Both the position numbers and the translations under genes were made by a program. A stretch of DNA of 62,485 nucleotides, taken from contig JAUQQP010000045.1 in assembly GCA_030549855.1 (NCBI GenBank), positions 1 through 62,485 on the forward strand, in the 5' to 3' direction. Shown one piece after another: positions 27,120 through 35,527 of the stretch (position 1 is the first letter of the stretch; each line of letters opens with the position of its first letter). Under the pieces are notes generated by a model. That model was not told the origin of the DNA. It did not search any database and saw nothing but the letters and a program-made list of their open reading frames with translations. This DNA is from Cyanobacteriota bacterium SRBZ.bins.94.201705. GTDB lineage: Bacteria; Cyanobacteriota; Cyanobacteriia; Cyanobacteriales; Cyanobacteriaceae.

Positions 27120-29273
27120 TCCCAAATAGAAGCAGATTTGAAACTACATCAGGAAACATTAGCCCGTCTGGAAAATGAGGAGAGGGAAAAACAAAAATTA
27201 TTCTACCAATTGGAGGCAACTAGACAGGCACAACAAGAAGCCCAAGGCACCGCCGCCAGTAGAATTATCCTTAACTCCAATCTGCCAGGGGTATGTGGTT
27301 TGGTTGCCCAATTAGGGGAGGTAGACAGCAAATATCAACTAGCCTTAGAAATCGCCGCTGGCAGTCGTCTCGGCTATATTGTGGTAGAAGACGATAATGT
27401 AGCCGCCTTGGCAATCCAACTGTTGAAACAACAAAAGGCGGGAAGGGCAACCTTTCTACCCCTCAACAAAATAAACCCCCCCACCATTTATATACCACAT
27501 ACAGTCCGCAATGCCACCGGTTTTATCGATTTAGCCATTAATCTAGTACGATTTGACCCCCGCTATCAACCCGTTTTTGCCTATGTTTTTGGTAATACTC
27601 TTGTTTTTGACTGCCTGGAATCAGCCCGTAATTTCCTCGGCCAACACCGCATTGTAACCCTCACCGGCGAATTACTAGAAACCAGTGGTGCCATCACTGG
27701 TGGAAGTCTCCCCTCCCGCACAACTCTTCATTTTGGCTTCTCTTCCTCTTCCCCTGTTGTCACCCAGTTAAATTCCCTCTCTGCCAGACTTGCAGAAATA
27801 GACACAATCCGGGCCCACCTTACCACCATCATAGCACAAAAAAGGCAAAAAATTGCAACCCTCTCACAACATTTGAATAAAATCAGACAGAATTATCACA
27901 AACAACAGCTGTTATTAGAACACAGTAAAAAAGAAATTGGTACTTTACAAGCTGAGAGAGAAAAAATAAATACCATCTGTCATGAAACCCGTCATCATCT
28001 CCAGAAAATTCAACAGGAATTGGGGGATTTATCTCAGCAGATTCACTTCCTCCAAAATTCTCTGGAAAACAAAGTTAAAACTCTGAAGGAATTAGAAGCA
28101 ACTTTTAACAGTCAGCAGTGGCATCAATTGCAGCAAACCATCTCACAACTAGAAACCCATCTAGAGGACATAAATAATCGAATTGAAACGGCGGAAAAGC
28201 AGTTAATAACCTACAGGAGTGAACTGGAAACTAAGTTGAGCCACCGGGAAAATTTAAAAAACAAAATCCAAGAAATAAATCAGGATATGATATTCAAACA
28301 GAAAAAATTGAACCAGTTAAAACAACAGGAGGTAGCTGTAAATGAAACCCTAGCTAACTTAGAAGCCAGATTGACCCAAATAGAGGCAAATTTGGAGGAA
28401 TATAAAAGGCAAAGGTCCCAAACAGAGGGGGAAATCAAAACAGTAGAGGATTTGAAGAAACAGACAGAATTGCAACGAGAGAAAGCCAGGATAACAGGGG
28501 AACAATTGAAACAAAAATTGGAACAAATCCATAGCCAGATAGAGAGTCTTCCCAAAGAAATTCCAAGTATCCCGATTAGCCAGTTGCTTGGGAAGGATAT
28601 AGACAAAATACAGCCAGATTATTTGGCGAAAATACTAGAAGATATAAGAGGGGAAATCGGCTCTTTAGAGAGGAAGATAGCGGCGTTAGAGCCTGTAAAT
28701 ATGCTAGCAATAGAAGAATACGAAAAAAATCAAAAAAGATTGGAAGATTTGTCGGATAAAATGAATAACTTAGAGGCGGAAAGAAAGGAATTGTTATTAA
28801 GGATAGAAAATCTTAAGACTCTAAGGCTAAAGGCATTTAGGGAGGCATTTGAAGCGGTGAATGAGAATTTCAAGAAGATTTTTGCTGCCCTTTCGGAAGG
28901 GGATGGTTATCTGCAATTGGAAGATGAAAATAATCCCTTTAATGGGGGATTAAACCTGGTAGCTCATCCAAAGGGGAAACCAGTAAGAAGGCTAAATTCC
29001 ATGTCTGGGGGAGAAAAATCTCTTACTGCCCTAAGTTTTATTTTCGCCCTACAACAGTATCGTCCATCTCCCTTTTATGCCTTTGATGAAGTAGACATGT
29101 TTCTGGACGGAGCCAATGTAGAAAAACTAGCAAAAATGATAAAACAACAGGCAGAATATGCACAATTTATAGTGGTAAGTTTGAGACGACCAATGATAGA
29201 AGCAGCCGAAAGAACAATAGGAGTAACACAAGCCCGTGGCGCCCATACTCAGGTTTTGGCAGTAAAGTTATAA
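27117..29273 (+). CDS. smc: SMC chromosome segregation ATPase, C-terminal fragment
   Basis: 718 codons carrying the rest of the SMC protein: end of the first coiled coil, the hinge (about residues 57-200, with LEIAAGSRLGYIVVEDD and TLTGELLETSGAITGGSLPS), the return coiled coil, and the C-terminal head with the ABC signature NSMSGGEKSLTALSF and Walker B FYAFDEVDMFLDG, then VVSLRRPMIEAAERTIGV. The ATG at 27117 is internal to the natural gene and is not expected to be a real start. Without the N-terminal head this fragment cannot form a complete ATPase site. Confidence 0.9.
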   Translation: MSQIEADLKLHQETLARLENEEREKQKLFYQLEATRQAQQEAQGTAASRIILNSNLPGVCGLVAQLGEVDSKYQLALEIAAGSRLGYIVVEDDNVAALAIQLLKQQKAGRATFLPLNKINPPTIYIPHTVRNATGFIDLAINLVRFDPRYQPVFAYVFGNTLVFDCLESARNFLGQHRIVTLTGELLETSGAITGGSLPSRTTLHFGFSSSSPVVTQLNSLSARLAEIDTIRAHLTTIIAQKRQKIATLSQHLNKIRQNYHKQQLLLEHSKKEIGTLQAEREKINTICHETRHHLQKIQQELGDLSQQIHFLQNSLENKVKTLKELEATFNSQQWHQLQQTISQLETHLEDINNRIETAEKQLITYRSELETKLSHRENLKNKIQEINQDMIFKQKKLNQLKQQEVAVNETLANLEARLTQIEANLEEYKRQRSQTEGEIKTVEDLKKQTELQREKARITGEQLKQKLEQIHSQIESLPKEIPSIPISQLLGKDIDKIQPDYLAKILEDIRGEIGSLERKIAALEPVNMLAIEEYEKNQKRLEDLSDKMNNLEAERKELLLRIENLKTLRLKAFREAFEAVNENFKKIFAALSEGDGYLQLEDENNPFNGGLNLVAHPKGKPVRRLNSMSGGEKSLTALSFIFALQQYRPSPFYAFDEVDMFLDGANVEKLAKMIKQQAEYAQFIVVSLRRPMIEAAERTIGVTQARGAHTQVLAVKL

Positions 29274-29345
29274 ACCAGCTCAAAGAAACAAACAAAATCC
29301 GTTATCATGGTTAGACGGAATAGCAACGGCGGAAACGGCAAAAAC

Positions 29346-30623
29346 ATGAGTTGTCGCAGAATCCTCTCCTGGCTAGCGGTTTTATTCTTAAGCTGGACAA
29401 TAACCGCCTGTAAAGACACCATTGAGAGTGTACAGGCTTTTAATACTGACTCTAAAACCCCCATACCAAAAGTGGAAAAAATAAAGGAGGTACCACCCCC
29501 CACTCTGATTCAACAATTGAAGGAAAATTTCGCCTACACAAAGCCGAAAGTAGAAATAGTCTCTCCCCGGGAAAATGAAACAATAAACAGTCAACAGGTA
29601 GCCGTAAAGGTATCTGTGGAGGGATTAGAATTATTCAAAGACGAAGAATTACAAATGGGGCCACATCTGCTATTATTTGTGGACAATCAACCCCCCCAAG
29701 AGATTTATAGCACAGAAGAGCCCATTTTGTTATCTAATCTAGCACTTGGCACTCATACCATTAGAGTTATAGCCGCCTATCCTTGGAATGAGACTTTTAA
29801 AAACCCAACCGCCTACGCCCAAACCACCTTCCACATCTTCACCCCCACTGATAGCAACAATCCATCTCCAAATCTACCCCTTCTAACCTACAATCAACCC
29901 CAGGGGGTATACGGGGCCGAACCAATTATGTTAGACTTTTATCTGACAAATGCTCCACTGCATGTAGTAGCCCAAGAAAACCCCCAGGATGACATTGTAG
30001 ACTGGCGCATTCGCACCACCGTCAACGGCGAGTCTTTTCTATTAGACACCTGGGAAACCATTTACCTTAAGGGATTCCAAAAGGGCACCAACTGGGTAAA
30101 ACTGGAATATGTAGACGAAAATGGCAATGTAGTCCAAAACGTATTCAATAGCACCGTAAGGGCCGTAGAATACGATCCTAGCAAACAGGACACCTTGGCA
30201 CAACTGGTAACTGGCAAAATCCCCCTAGAAAAAGCCAAAGCCATTGTCATCAAAGACTATAAACCAGTAGAAGAAAAACAATTGCCAGCCTCTTTGCCTC
30301 CACAGGTAGAGACAGAGACTACACCACCGGCATCCCCCCAGCCACAAGTAGAAACAGAAACCATGCCACCCAGTCAGACTCCCTCTGAGGGAGAAGAGAA
30401 GGAGACTATATCCACTCCGGCTGAGGTAGAAACTGAAACAGAAGCCAAACCGGCTGCCGAAAATTCCCAACCGGAAGAAACAGAAACAAGCCAAGGGGAA
30501 ACTTCCACCCAGCTAGAAGGCAACCAGGAGACTACAGCCACTTCCCCTGAAAGAGAGAGTGAAACAGAAACCAAACCTCCCACTACCCAGCCAGAAACCA
30601 GTCAAACCCCGGAAAAGGGGTGA
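29346..30623 (+). CDS. putative lipoprotein with acidic Pro/Thr/Glu-rich tail
   Basis: Chosen start is ATG 29346, giving MSCRRILSWLAVLFLSWTITAC: a short lipoprotein-type signal ending in a lipobox-like cysteine (Cys22); ATG 29307 is an alternative. The body (about 55-290) has Ig/fibronectin-like beta segments (VEIVSPRENETINSQQVAVK, then LGTHTIRVIAAYPWNET). The last 110 residues are low-complexity, with repeated VETETxPP-type blocks, and would be an extended, negatively charged linker or tail. I recall similar unnamed cyanobacterial proteins but no function. It follows smc by about 70 nt on the same strand. Confidence 0.65.
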   Translation: MSCRRILSWLAVLFLSWTITACKDTIESVQAFNTDSKTPIPKVEKIKEVPPPTLIQQLKENFAYTKPKVEIVSPRENETINSQQVAVKVSVEGLELFKDEELQMGPHLLLFVDNQPPQEIYSTEEPILLSNLALGTHTIRVIAAYPWNETFKNPTAYAQTTFHIFTPTDSNNPSPNLPLLTYNQPQGVYGAEPIMLDFYLTNAPLHVVAQENPQDDIVDWRIRTTVNGESFLLDTWETIYLKGFQKGTNWVKLEYVDENGNVVQNVFNSTVRAVEYDPSKQDTLAQLVTGKIPLEKAKAIVIKDYKPVEEKQLPASLPPQVETETTPPASPQPQVETETMPPSQTPSEGEEKETISTPAEVETETEAKPAAENSQPEETETSQGETSTQLEGNQETTATSPERESETETKPPTTQPETSQTPEKG

Positions 30624-30645
30624 GGGTTATCCGAGTATAACGCCC

Positions 30646-30667
30646 GGGGGTATTTTATAATGCCCCC
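30646..30667 (+). terminator. hairpin after the lipoprotein gene
   Basis: A 9-bp stem GGGGGTATT/AATGCCCCC (one T-G pair) with loop TTAT, 22 nt past the stop codon, followed by CCCTTTCTCC. The tail is only moderately T-rich, so termination is likely but not certain. Confidence 0.5.
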
Positions 30668-30838
30668 CCTTTCTCCTATAATGGGAGATGTGAGGGAAGA
30701 GGTTTTGCTATTGTCTTGGGTATGGAAAAAAAGAGGTTAGCAGGAGAATCCAACAGAGACGGCAATAAATCGTAAATGTCTGGAGGATTGAGCACCTCAA
30801 ACTGGGATAATAAGGACTAACAACCAAGAAGTGGAAGG

Positions 30839-31552
30839 ATGTCAAAAGTCACTATAATTGTGAATGCCCAGGTGGAAGGGGGTAGTGTTAGCCGCAAATC
30901 CCCAGTCACAGAGAGGATGGCATCGGCATTAGCCAGGAGTATCATCCAGTCGGGGGATGACTTCCAGGTGGAAATCATCAGTGGGGCTGAGTTATGGTCG
31001 AAGTCTATACAACTACCACCAGCCTCCCCCGAATATATATATTGCCCCCTTACAATAAAATTACCGGATTGGTTTGATTTTCCCGCACGCCAGGTATATG
31101 CGGCTTGTCGTGACTTGGAAGGGAGAAGGAGATGGGTAGAGGCGAAATTCGGCTACCAGACGAGTAGAGACAACTGCTGGTTGGGGGATTTGTGGCTGCC
31201 TATCATTATGACGGAGGAAAAGTTGCTCTATGGCTCAATAATAGCAGAAGGGGTTATCCCTAATGACTACCGCTACCCCTATACCCTTCCCTCCCCCATC
31301 CTCAAAAAACTACACCGTCTTGCCGATGACTTACTAGACTCTATAGGGGCAATCCCTTCTGTGTACCTGTTACAATTCCGCCTTATAGGAGAGGATATCA
31401 TCTTCGACCGTCTTTGGCCCTTTCCGGCTACCCCTGCCATTGCCTCCATCCACACCCAACAACCGGATTTGTTTGCCTGTCATTGGTATTGTCTGTCTCG
31501 CCAACCCATTAAAGAAATACTCTATCCCACCTTGGCGGGGGGGAAAACTTAA
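30839..31552 (+). CDS. conserved hypothetical protein
   Basis: 237 residues, no signal peptide or membrane helix. It starts MSKVTIIVNAQVEGGSV after AGTGGAAGG, a fair ribosome site. Tryptophan-, tyrosine- and proline-rich stretches such as DWFDFPARQVYAACRDLEGR and CWLGDLWLPIIMTEEKLLYG suggest a folded globular protein. Codon use looks like the neighbours. I do not recognise a domain. It ends about 60 nt before the ArsA/Get3 gene on the same strand and may share its transcript. Confidence 0.6.
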   Translation: MSKVTIIVNAQVEGGSVSRKSPVTERMASALARSIIQSGDDFQVEIISGAELWSKSIQLPPASPEYIYCPLTIKLPDWFDFPARQVYAACRDLEGRRRWVEAKFGYQTSRDNCWLGDLWLPIIMTEEKLLYGSIIAEGVIPNDYRYPYTLPSPILKKLHRLADDLLDSIGAIPSVYLLQFRLIGEDIIFDRLWPFPATPAIASIHTQQPDLFACHWYCLSRQPIKEILYPTLAGGKT

Positions 31553-31612
31553 AGGGGCCACGGAATTTCTTAACAAAACGTTATACTCTAAAAGGGAAAT
31601 GATGAGAGAAAA

Positions 31613-32812
31613 ATGGCAGATATGCGCGTAATTCTGATGACAGGAAAAGGCGGAGTAGGAAAAACCTCCGTAGCCGCCGCAACTGGCCTAAAATGTGCAG
31701 AATTGGGCTATAAAACCCTCGTTTTGAGCACTGATCCCGCCCACTCCCTCGCTGACAGTTTTGAGCTAGAATTGGGACATGACCCCAGAATTATCAGAGA
31801 AAACCTTTGGGCGGCAGAATTAGACGCCCTCATGGAGTTGGAAAACAACTGGGGGGCTGTAAAGCGTTACATTACAGAAGTACTGCAAGCAAGAGGATTA
31901 GATGGAGTACAGGCGGAGGAATTGGCAATACTGCCAGGGATGGATGAAATCTTCAGTCTAGTGCGGATGAAAAGGCACTATGACGAGGGAGACTTTGATG
32001 TTTTAATTATAGACTCAGCCCCCACCGGAACAGCCCTACGTTTACTAAGTCTACCAGAGGTGGGAGGGTGGTACATGCGCAAATTTTATAAACCCTTCCA
32101 GACTATGTCTGCCGCCTTACGCCCTATTTTTGAGCCCATTTTTAAACCCATTGCCGGCTTTTCTCTCCCCTCTAATGAGGTAATGGAGGCTCCCTATGAA
32201 TTTTACCTCCAAATGGAAGAGTTAGAAAGGGTCCTCACCGACAACAGCCAAACCACCGTCAGACTAGTCACTAACCCCGAAAAAATGGTAATTAAGGAGT
32301 CTCTCCGGGCCCATGCCTATCTTAGCCTTTATAATGTAGCTACTGACCTGATTATCGCCAATCGTATTATTCCAGAAACGGTGGAGGATCCTTTTTTCCA
32401 AAAATGGAAAGAAATCCAAAAAATCTACAAACAACAAATCTATGACAACTTCCACCCCCTTCCCGTTAAAGAAGTGCCCCTTTTTCCGGAGGAGATGTGT
32501 GGTTTAGCTGCCTTAGAAAGACTTAAGGATACCCTCTACCCCGGCCAAGAGGACCCCACTCAGGTATATTACAAAGAAAATACAATAAGAGTAGTACAGG
32601 AGGGGGACAACTATAGTCTGGAACTGTATCTGCCAGGGATACCAAAACAACAAATAAAATTGAACAAAACGGGAGATGAGTTGAATGTGAGAATAGGCAA
32701 CCACCGTCGCAACCTGGTGTTACCCCAAGCCTTAGCCACCCTCTCCCCCGCAGGCGCCAAAATGGAGGGAGACTACCTGAAAATTAAATTCCCCACCACA
32801 ACCCCCCGTTAA
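31613..32812 (+). CDS. ArsA/Get3-family ATPase with Hsp20-like C-terminal domain
   Basis: A 399-residue SIMIBI ATPase. The deviant P-loop is [14 protein letters not shown] (10-23), switch I is [16 protein letters not shown], and the [13 protein letters not shown] segment supplies switch II. Family members either power arsenite export or insert tail-anchored proteins (Get3). The C-terminal 90 residues ([20 protein letters not shown], then GDYLKIKFP) form the alpha-crystallin-like ArsA_HSP20 domain found in cyanobacterial and chloroplast forms, which favours a Get3-like targeting or chaperone role. No arsenic genes are nearby. Confidence 0.88.
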   Translation: MADMRVILMTGKGGVGKTSVAAATGLKCAELGYKTLVLSTDPAHSLADSFELELGHDPRIIRENLWAAELDALMELENNWGAVKRYITEVLQARGLDGVQAEELAILPGMDEIFSLVRMKRHYDEGDFDVLIIDSAPTGTALRLLSLPEVGGWYMRKFYKPFQTMSAALRPIFEPIFKPIAGFSLPSNEVMEAPYEFYLQMEELERVLTDNSQTTVRLVTNPEKMVIKESLRAHAYLSLYNVATDLIIANRIIPETVEDPFFQKWKEIQKIYKQQIYDNFHPLPVKEVPLFPEEMCGLAALERLKDTLYPGQEDPTQVYYKENTIRVVQEGDNYSLELYLPGIPKQQIKLNKTGDELNVRIGNHRRNLVLPQALATLSPAGAKMEGDYLKIKFPTTTPR

Positions 32813-32867
32813 CAACTGTCTCTTACACCTGGTAAAATCATAGCAAATCCTTTTTCAACCTAAAATC

Positions 32868-33278
32868 ATGAGTAGAGCTTTTTTTGCTAAAATTTTTGCC
32901 TTTATCTTAGCCCTTAGCCTCTTTTTTGCCTACACCCCCTCCCTCCTCGCCGATAGTCTTACCGGTAACTACGTCAACGACACAATGGAGGTAGTACAGG
33001 AGCTAACAAAGGCAGTAGAACTACCAGCAGATGCCCCACCAGAGGTGAAAAAAGAAGTACAAGCCCAAGCCCGAAGAAAAATTAATGACTACATAGCCCG
33101 CTATCGTCGCAATAACAAGTATAATGGATTAAAGTCCTTTACCACCATGCAAACCGCCCTCAATTCCTTGGCAGGTTACTATACCTCCTATGGCACCCGC
33201 CCACTACCAGATAAACTAAAACAGCGTATACTACAAGAATTCAAACAAGTAGAATTCGCCTTGAAAAAAGGATACTAG
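32868..33278 (+). CDS. psb27: photosystem II assembly protein Psb27
   Basis: Lumenal factor that binds CP43 during PSII assembly and repair. The 136 residues have a signal peptide (IFAFILALSLFFAYTPSLLA) and the four-helix core with LKSFTTMQTALNSLAGYYTS, nearly the family consensus, followed by YGTRPLPDKLKQRILQEF. Cyanobacterial Psb27 is usually a lipoprotein with a cysteine just after the signal. Here the junction reads SLLADSLTGNY and the whole protein has no cysteine, so lipidation is not possible; cleavage by signal peptidase I is more likely. Confidence 0.94.
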   Translation: MSRAFFAKIFAFILALSLFFAYTPSLLADSLTGNYVNDTMEVVQELTKAVELPADAPPEVKKEVQAQARRKINDYIARYRRNNKYNGLKSFTTMQTALNSLAGYYTSYGTRPLPDKLKQRILQEFKQVEFALKKGY

Positions 33279-33317
33279 AATATATAGGTTGGCTTTGAGA
33301 AAAAGGAGGAGAGTTAT

Positions 33318-34334
33318 TTGGCCAAAGAATATCGGGTTGCCATCCTAGGGGCAACAGGCGCCGTTGGCACAGAGTTAATCCACATCCTGGCAGAGCGGAA
33401 ATTCCCCATCAAGGAATTAAAATTATTAGCATCCCCCCGCTCCGCAGGGACTAAAATATCCTTCCAGGGAGAGTTGATAGAAGTAGAAGCCACCACAGAG
33501 GAAGCCTTTAGGGGCATAGACTTGGTGTTAGCCTCGGCAGGCAGTAGCACTTCTAAACAGTGGGCTAGCAAAATAGTAGCCGCTGGCGCCGTCATGATCG
33601 ACAATTCCAGTGCCTTCCGTCTGAATCCCGAAGTGCCTTTGGTGGTGCCAGAAATAAACCCCCATGCCGTCGCTAAACACCAGGGGATAATTGCTAACCC
33701 CAACTGTACTACCATCCTCCTGGGAGTAGCCATTTACCCTTTACACCGGCAGCAGCCCATCCAAAGGGTAGTGGTGGCAACCTATCAGTCGGCCAGTGGG
33801 GCAGGCGCCAGGGCAATGGAAGAGTTGAAAGCCCAAACGGAGGCCATTTTAAAGGGCGAAACCCCTAAGGCAGAAGTGCTACCCTACCCCCTAGCCTTTA
33901 ACCTCTTCCCCCATAACTCTCCTCTTCAGCCTAATGGCTATTGTGAGGAAGAGATGAAAATGGTCAATGAAACCCGCAAAATCTTCGGTGATGACAGCAT
34001 CCGACTCACTGCTACCTGTGTAAGGGTGCCTGTATTACGGGCTCATTCTGAAGCAGTAAATCTGGAATTCTCCCAACCCTTCCCTGTGGAAAAAGCAAGG
34101 GAAATCCTATCCTTAGCCCCAGGGGTTAAACTGGTAGAAGACTGGCAACGCAACTACTTCCCCATGCCCATAGATGCCACCGGCAAAGATGAGGTGTTAG
34201 TAGGGAGAATCCGTCAAGACATCTCTAACCCCAATGCCCTAGAATTATGGTTGTGTGGCGACCAAATCCGCAAAGGCGCCGCCCTCAACGCCGTCCAAAT
34301 CGCTGAACTTTTGGTGGCGGAAAATCTCCTCTAA
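33318..34334 (+). CDS. asd: aspartate-semialdehyde dehydrogenase
   Basis: Makes aspartate semialdehyde for the lysine, threonine and methionine branches. 338 residues; NADP-binding ILGATGAVGTEL at 9-20, catalytic Cys130 in ANPNCTTI, and the active-site histidine in VPVLRAHSEAVN. The start is TTG at 33318, chosen because a strong AGGAGGAG lies 6-8 nt upstream and no ATG is near. dapA, the next enzyme for lysine, follows 93 nt later on the same strand. Confidence 0.95.
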   Translation: MAKEYRVAILGATGAVGTELIHILAERKFPIKELKLLASPRSAGTKISFQGELIEVEATTEEAFRGIDLVLASAGSSTSKQWASKIVAAGAVMIDNSSAFRLNPEVPLVVPEINPHAVAKHQGIIANPNCTTILLGVAIYPLHRQQPIQRVVVATYQSASGAGARAMEELKAQTEAILKGETPKAEVLPYPLAFNLFPHNSPLQPNGYCEEEMKMVNETRKIFGDDSIRLTATCVRVPVLRAHSEAVNLEFSQPFPVEKAREILSLAPGVKLVEDWQRNYFPMPIDATGKDEVLVGRIRQDISNPNALELWLCGDQIRKGAALNAVQIAELLVAENLL

Positions 34335-34354
34335 TTTCCTCATTAATCCCCCAT

Positions 34355-34425
34355 TCCCTAACCCCTAACCCCCAGCAAAAAGATAAACCTCCCCCCTACC
34401 AATCCCTAACCCCTATATCCCTATA
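34355..34425. repeat. CCCTAAC-type heptamer repeats between asd and dapA
   Basis: TCCCTAACCCCTAACCCCC at 34355-34373 and AATCCCTAACCCCTATAT at 34401-34418 are C-rich, roughly 7-bp repeats on one strand, like the short tandemly repeated heptamers described in some cyanobacteria. A related 14-bp unit CCCCTCGCCCTAA occurs twice at 35330-35356, after dapA. Confidence 0.6.
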
Positions 34426-34427
34426 CC

Positions 34428-35327
34428 ATGATGAGTGACTATCTTTTCGGTCGAGTTATAACTGCTATGGTAACCCCCTTTACCGCTGATGGCGCTGTCA
34501 ACTATGCCATGGCGGAAAGGCTTGCCCATCATCTGGTGACTAATGGCAGTGATGGCTTGGTAGTCTGTGGGACTACAGGAGAATCTCCCACCCTGGAAAG
34601 CGAAGAGAAATACGAATTGTTAAGAGTTGTAAAACAGGCAGTGGCAGGCACCGGCGCCAAGATTATCATGGGCACCGGCAGTTACTCCACCACCCAGGCT
34701 ATTGCCCAAACTAAAAAAGCCCAACAAATAGGCGTCGATGGCTGTCTTCAAGTAGTACCCTACTATAATAAACCACCCCAGGAGGGCCTCTATCAACACT
34801 TTAAGGCAGTGGCCTCCTCCTGTCCAGACCTGCCCATAATGTTGTACAATATACCTGGACGCACAGGCAGGAATCTGTCCCCCGAAACCGTTGCCCGCCT
34901 AGCACAAGATTGCCCCAATGTCGTTGCTATCAAAGAAGCCAGTGGCGATTTAGATCAGACTGCCAAAGTCCGTCTTCTAACCCCCGATAATTTCCTCATC
35001 TACTCCGGCGAAGACTTCCTCACCCTCCCCATGATGACAGTGGGATGTGTTGGCGTCGTCAGTGTGGCAAGTCATCTGGTTGGCAACCAGCTGCAACAAA
35101 TGATTCAAGCCTACCAACAGGGGGATACCAGTTTGGCCCAACAAATTCAACTCCGTCTCTACCCCCTGTTTAAAGTTCTTTTTTGTAATACTAACCCTAT
35201 ACCTGTTAAGTATGCTCTCCAGTTACAAGGTTGGGATGTGGGCAGTGTAAGACTCCCCCTGTCCCCCCTCCCACCCCACCAACAAGAGGAAGTGAAAAAT
35301 GTACTCTCCCAACTCCATCTTATATAA
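34428..35327 (+). CDS. dapA: 4-hydroxy-tetrahydrodipicolinate synthase
   Basis: Condenses aspartate semialdehyde with pyruvate, first step of the lysine/diaminopimelate branch. 299 residues, TIM barrel. Landmarks are [14 protein letters not shown] at about 48-61, the tyrosine in [12 protein letters not shown], and the Schiff-base lysine in [10 protein letters not shown]. Two ATG codons in a row open the frame, so the start may be one codon later. It lies directly after asd in the same pathway. Confidence 0.96.
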   Translation: MMSDYLFGRVITAMVTPFTADGAVNYAMAERLAHHLVTNGSDGLVVCGTTGESPTLESEEKYELLRVVKQAVAGTGAKIIMGTGSYSTTQAIAQTKKAQQIGVDGCLQVVPYYNKPPQEGLYQHFKAVASSCPDLPIMLYNIPGRTGRNLSPETVARLAQDCPNVVAIKEASGDLDQTAKVRLLTPDNFLIYSGEDFLTLPMMTVGCVGVVSVASHLVGNQLQQMIQAYQQGDTSLAQQIQLRLYPLFKVLFCNTNPIPVKYALQLQGWDVGSVRLPLSPLPPHQQEEVKNVLSQLHLI

Positions 35328-35527
35328 CCCCCCTCGCCCTAACCCCCTCGCCCTAAAACCCCCTTTTTAGTCTTACTTGTATTAAAATAACAATAACCTA
35401 TATCTTTTTGGCCAATTACTAGAGGTTTTTCTTTCTATTTTCCTGGGTTAAAAATCGAGTTTTACCGAAGAAAAACCAAGTAAGGATTATAGATAAAAAA
35501 CTGAAAAAAAACTACACAGGAGTAAAT

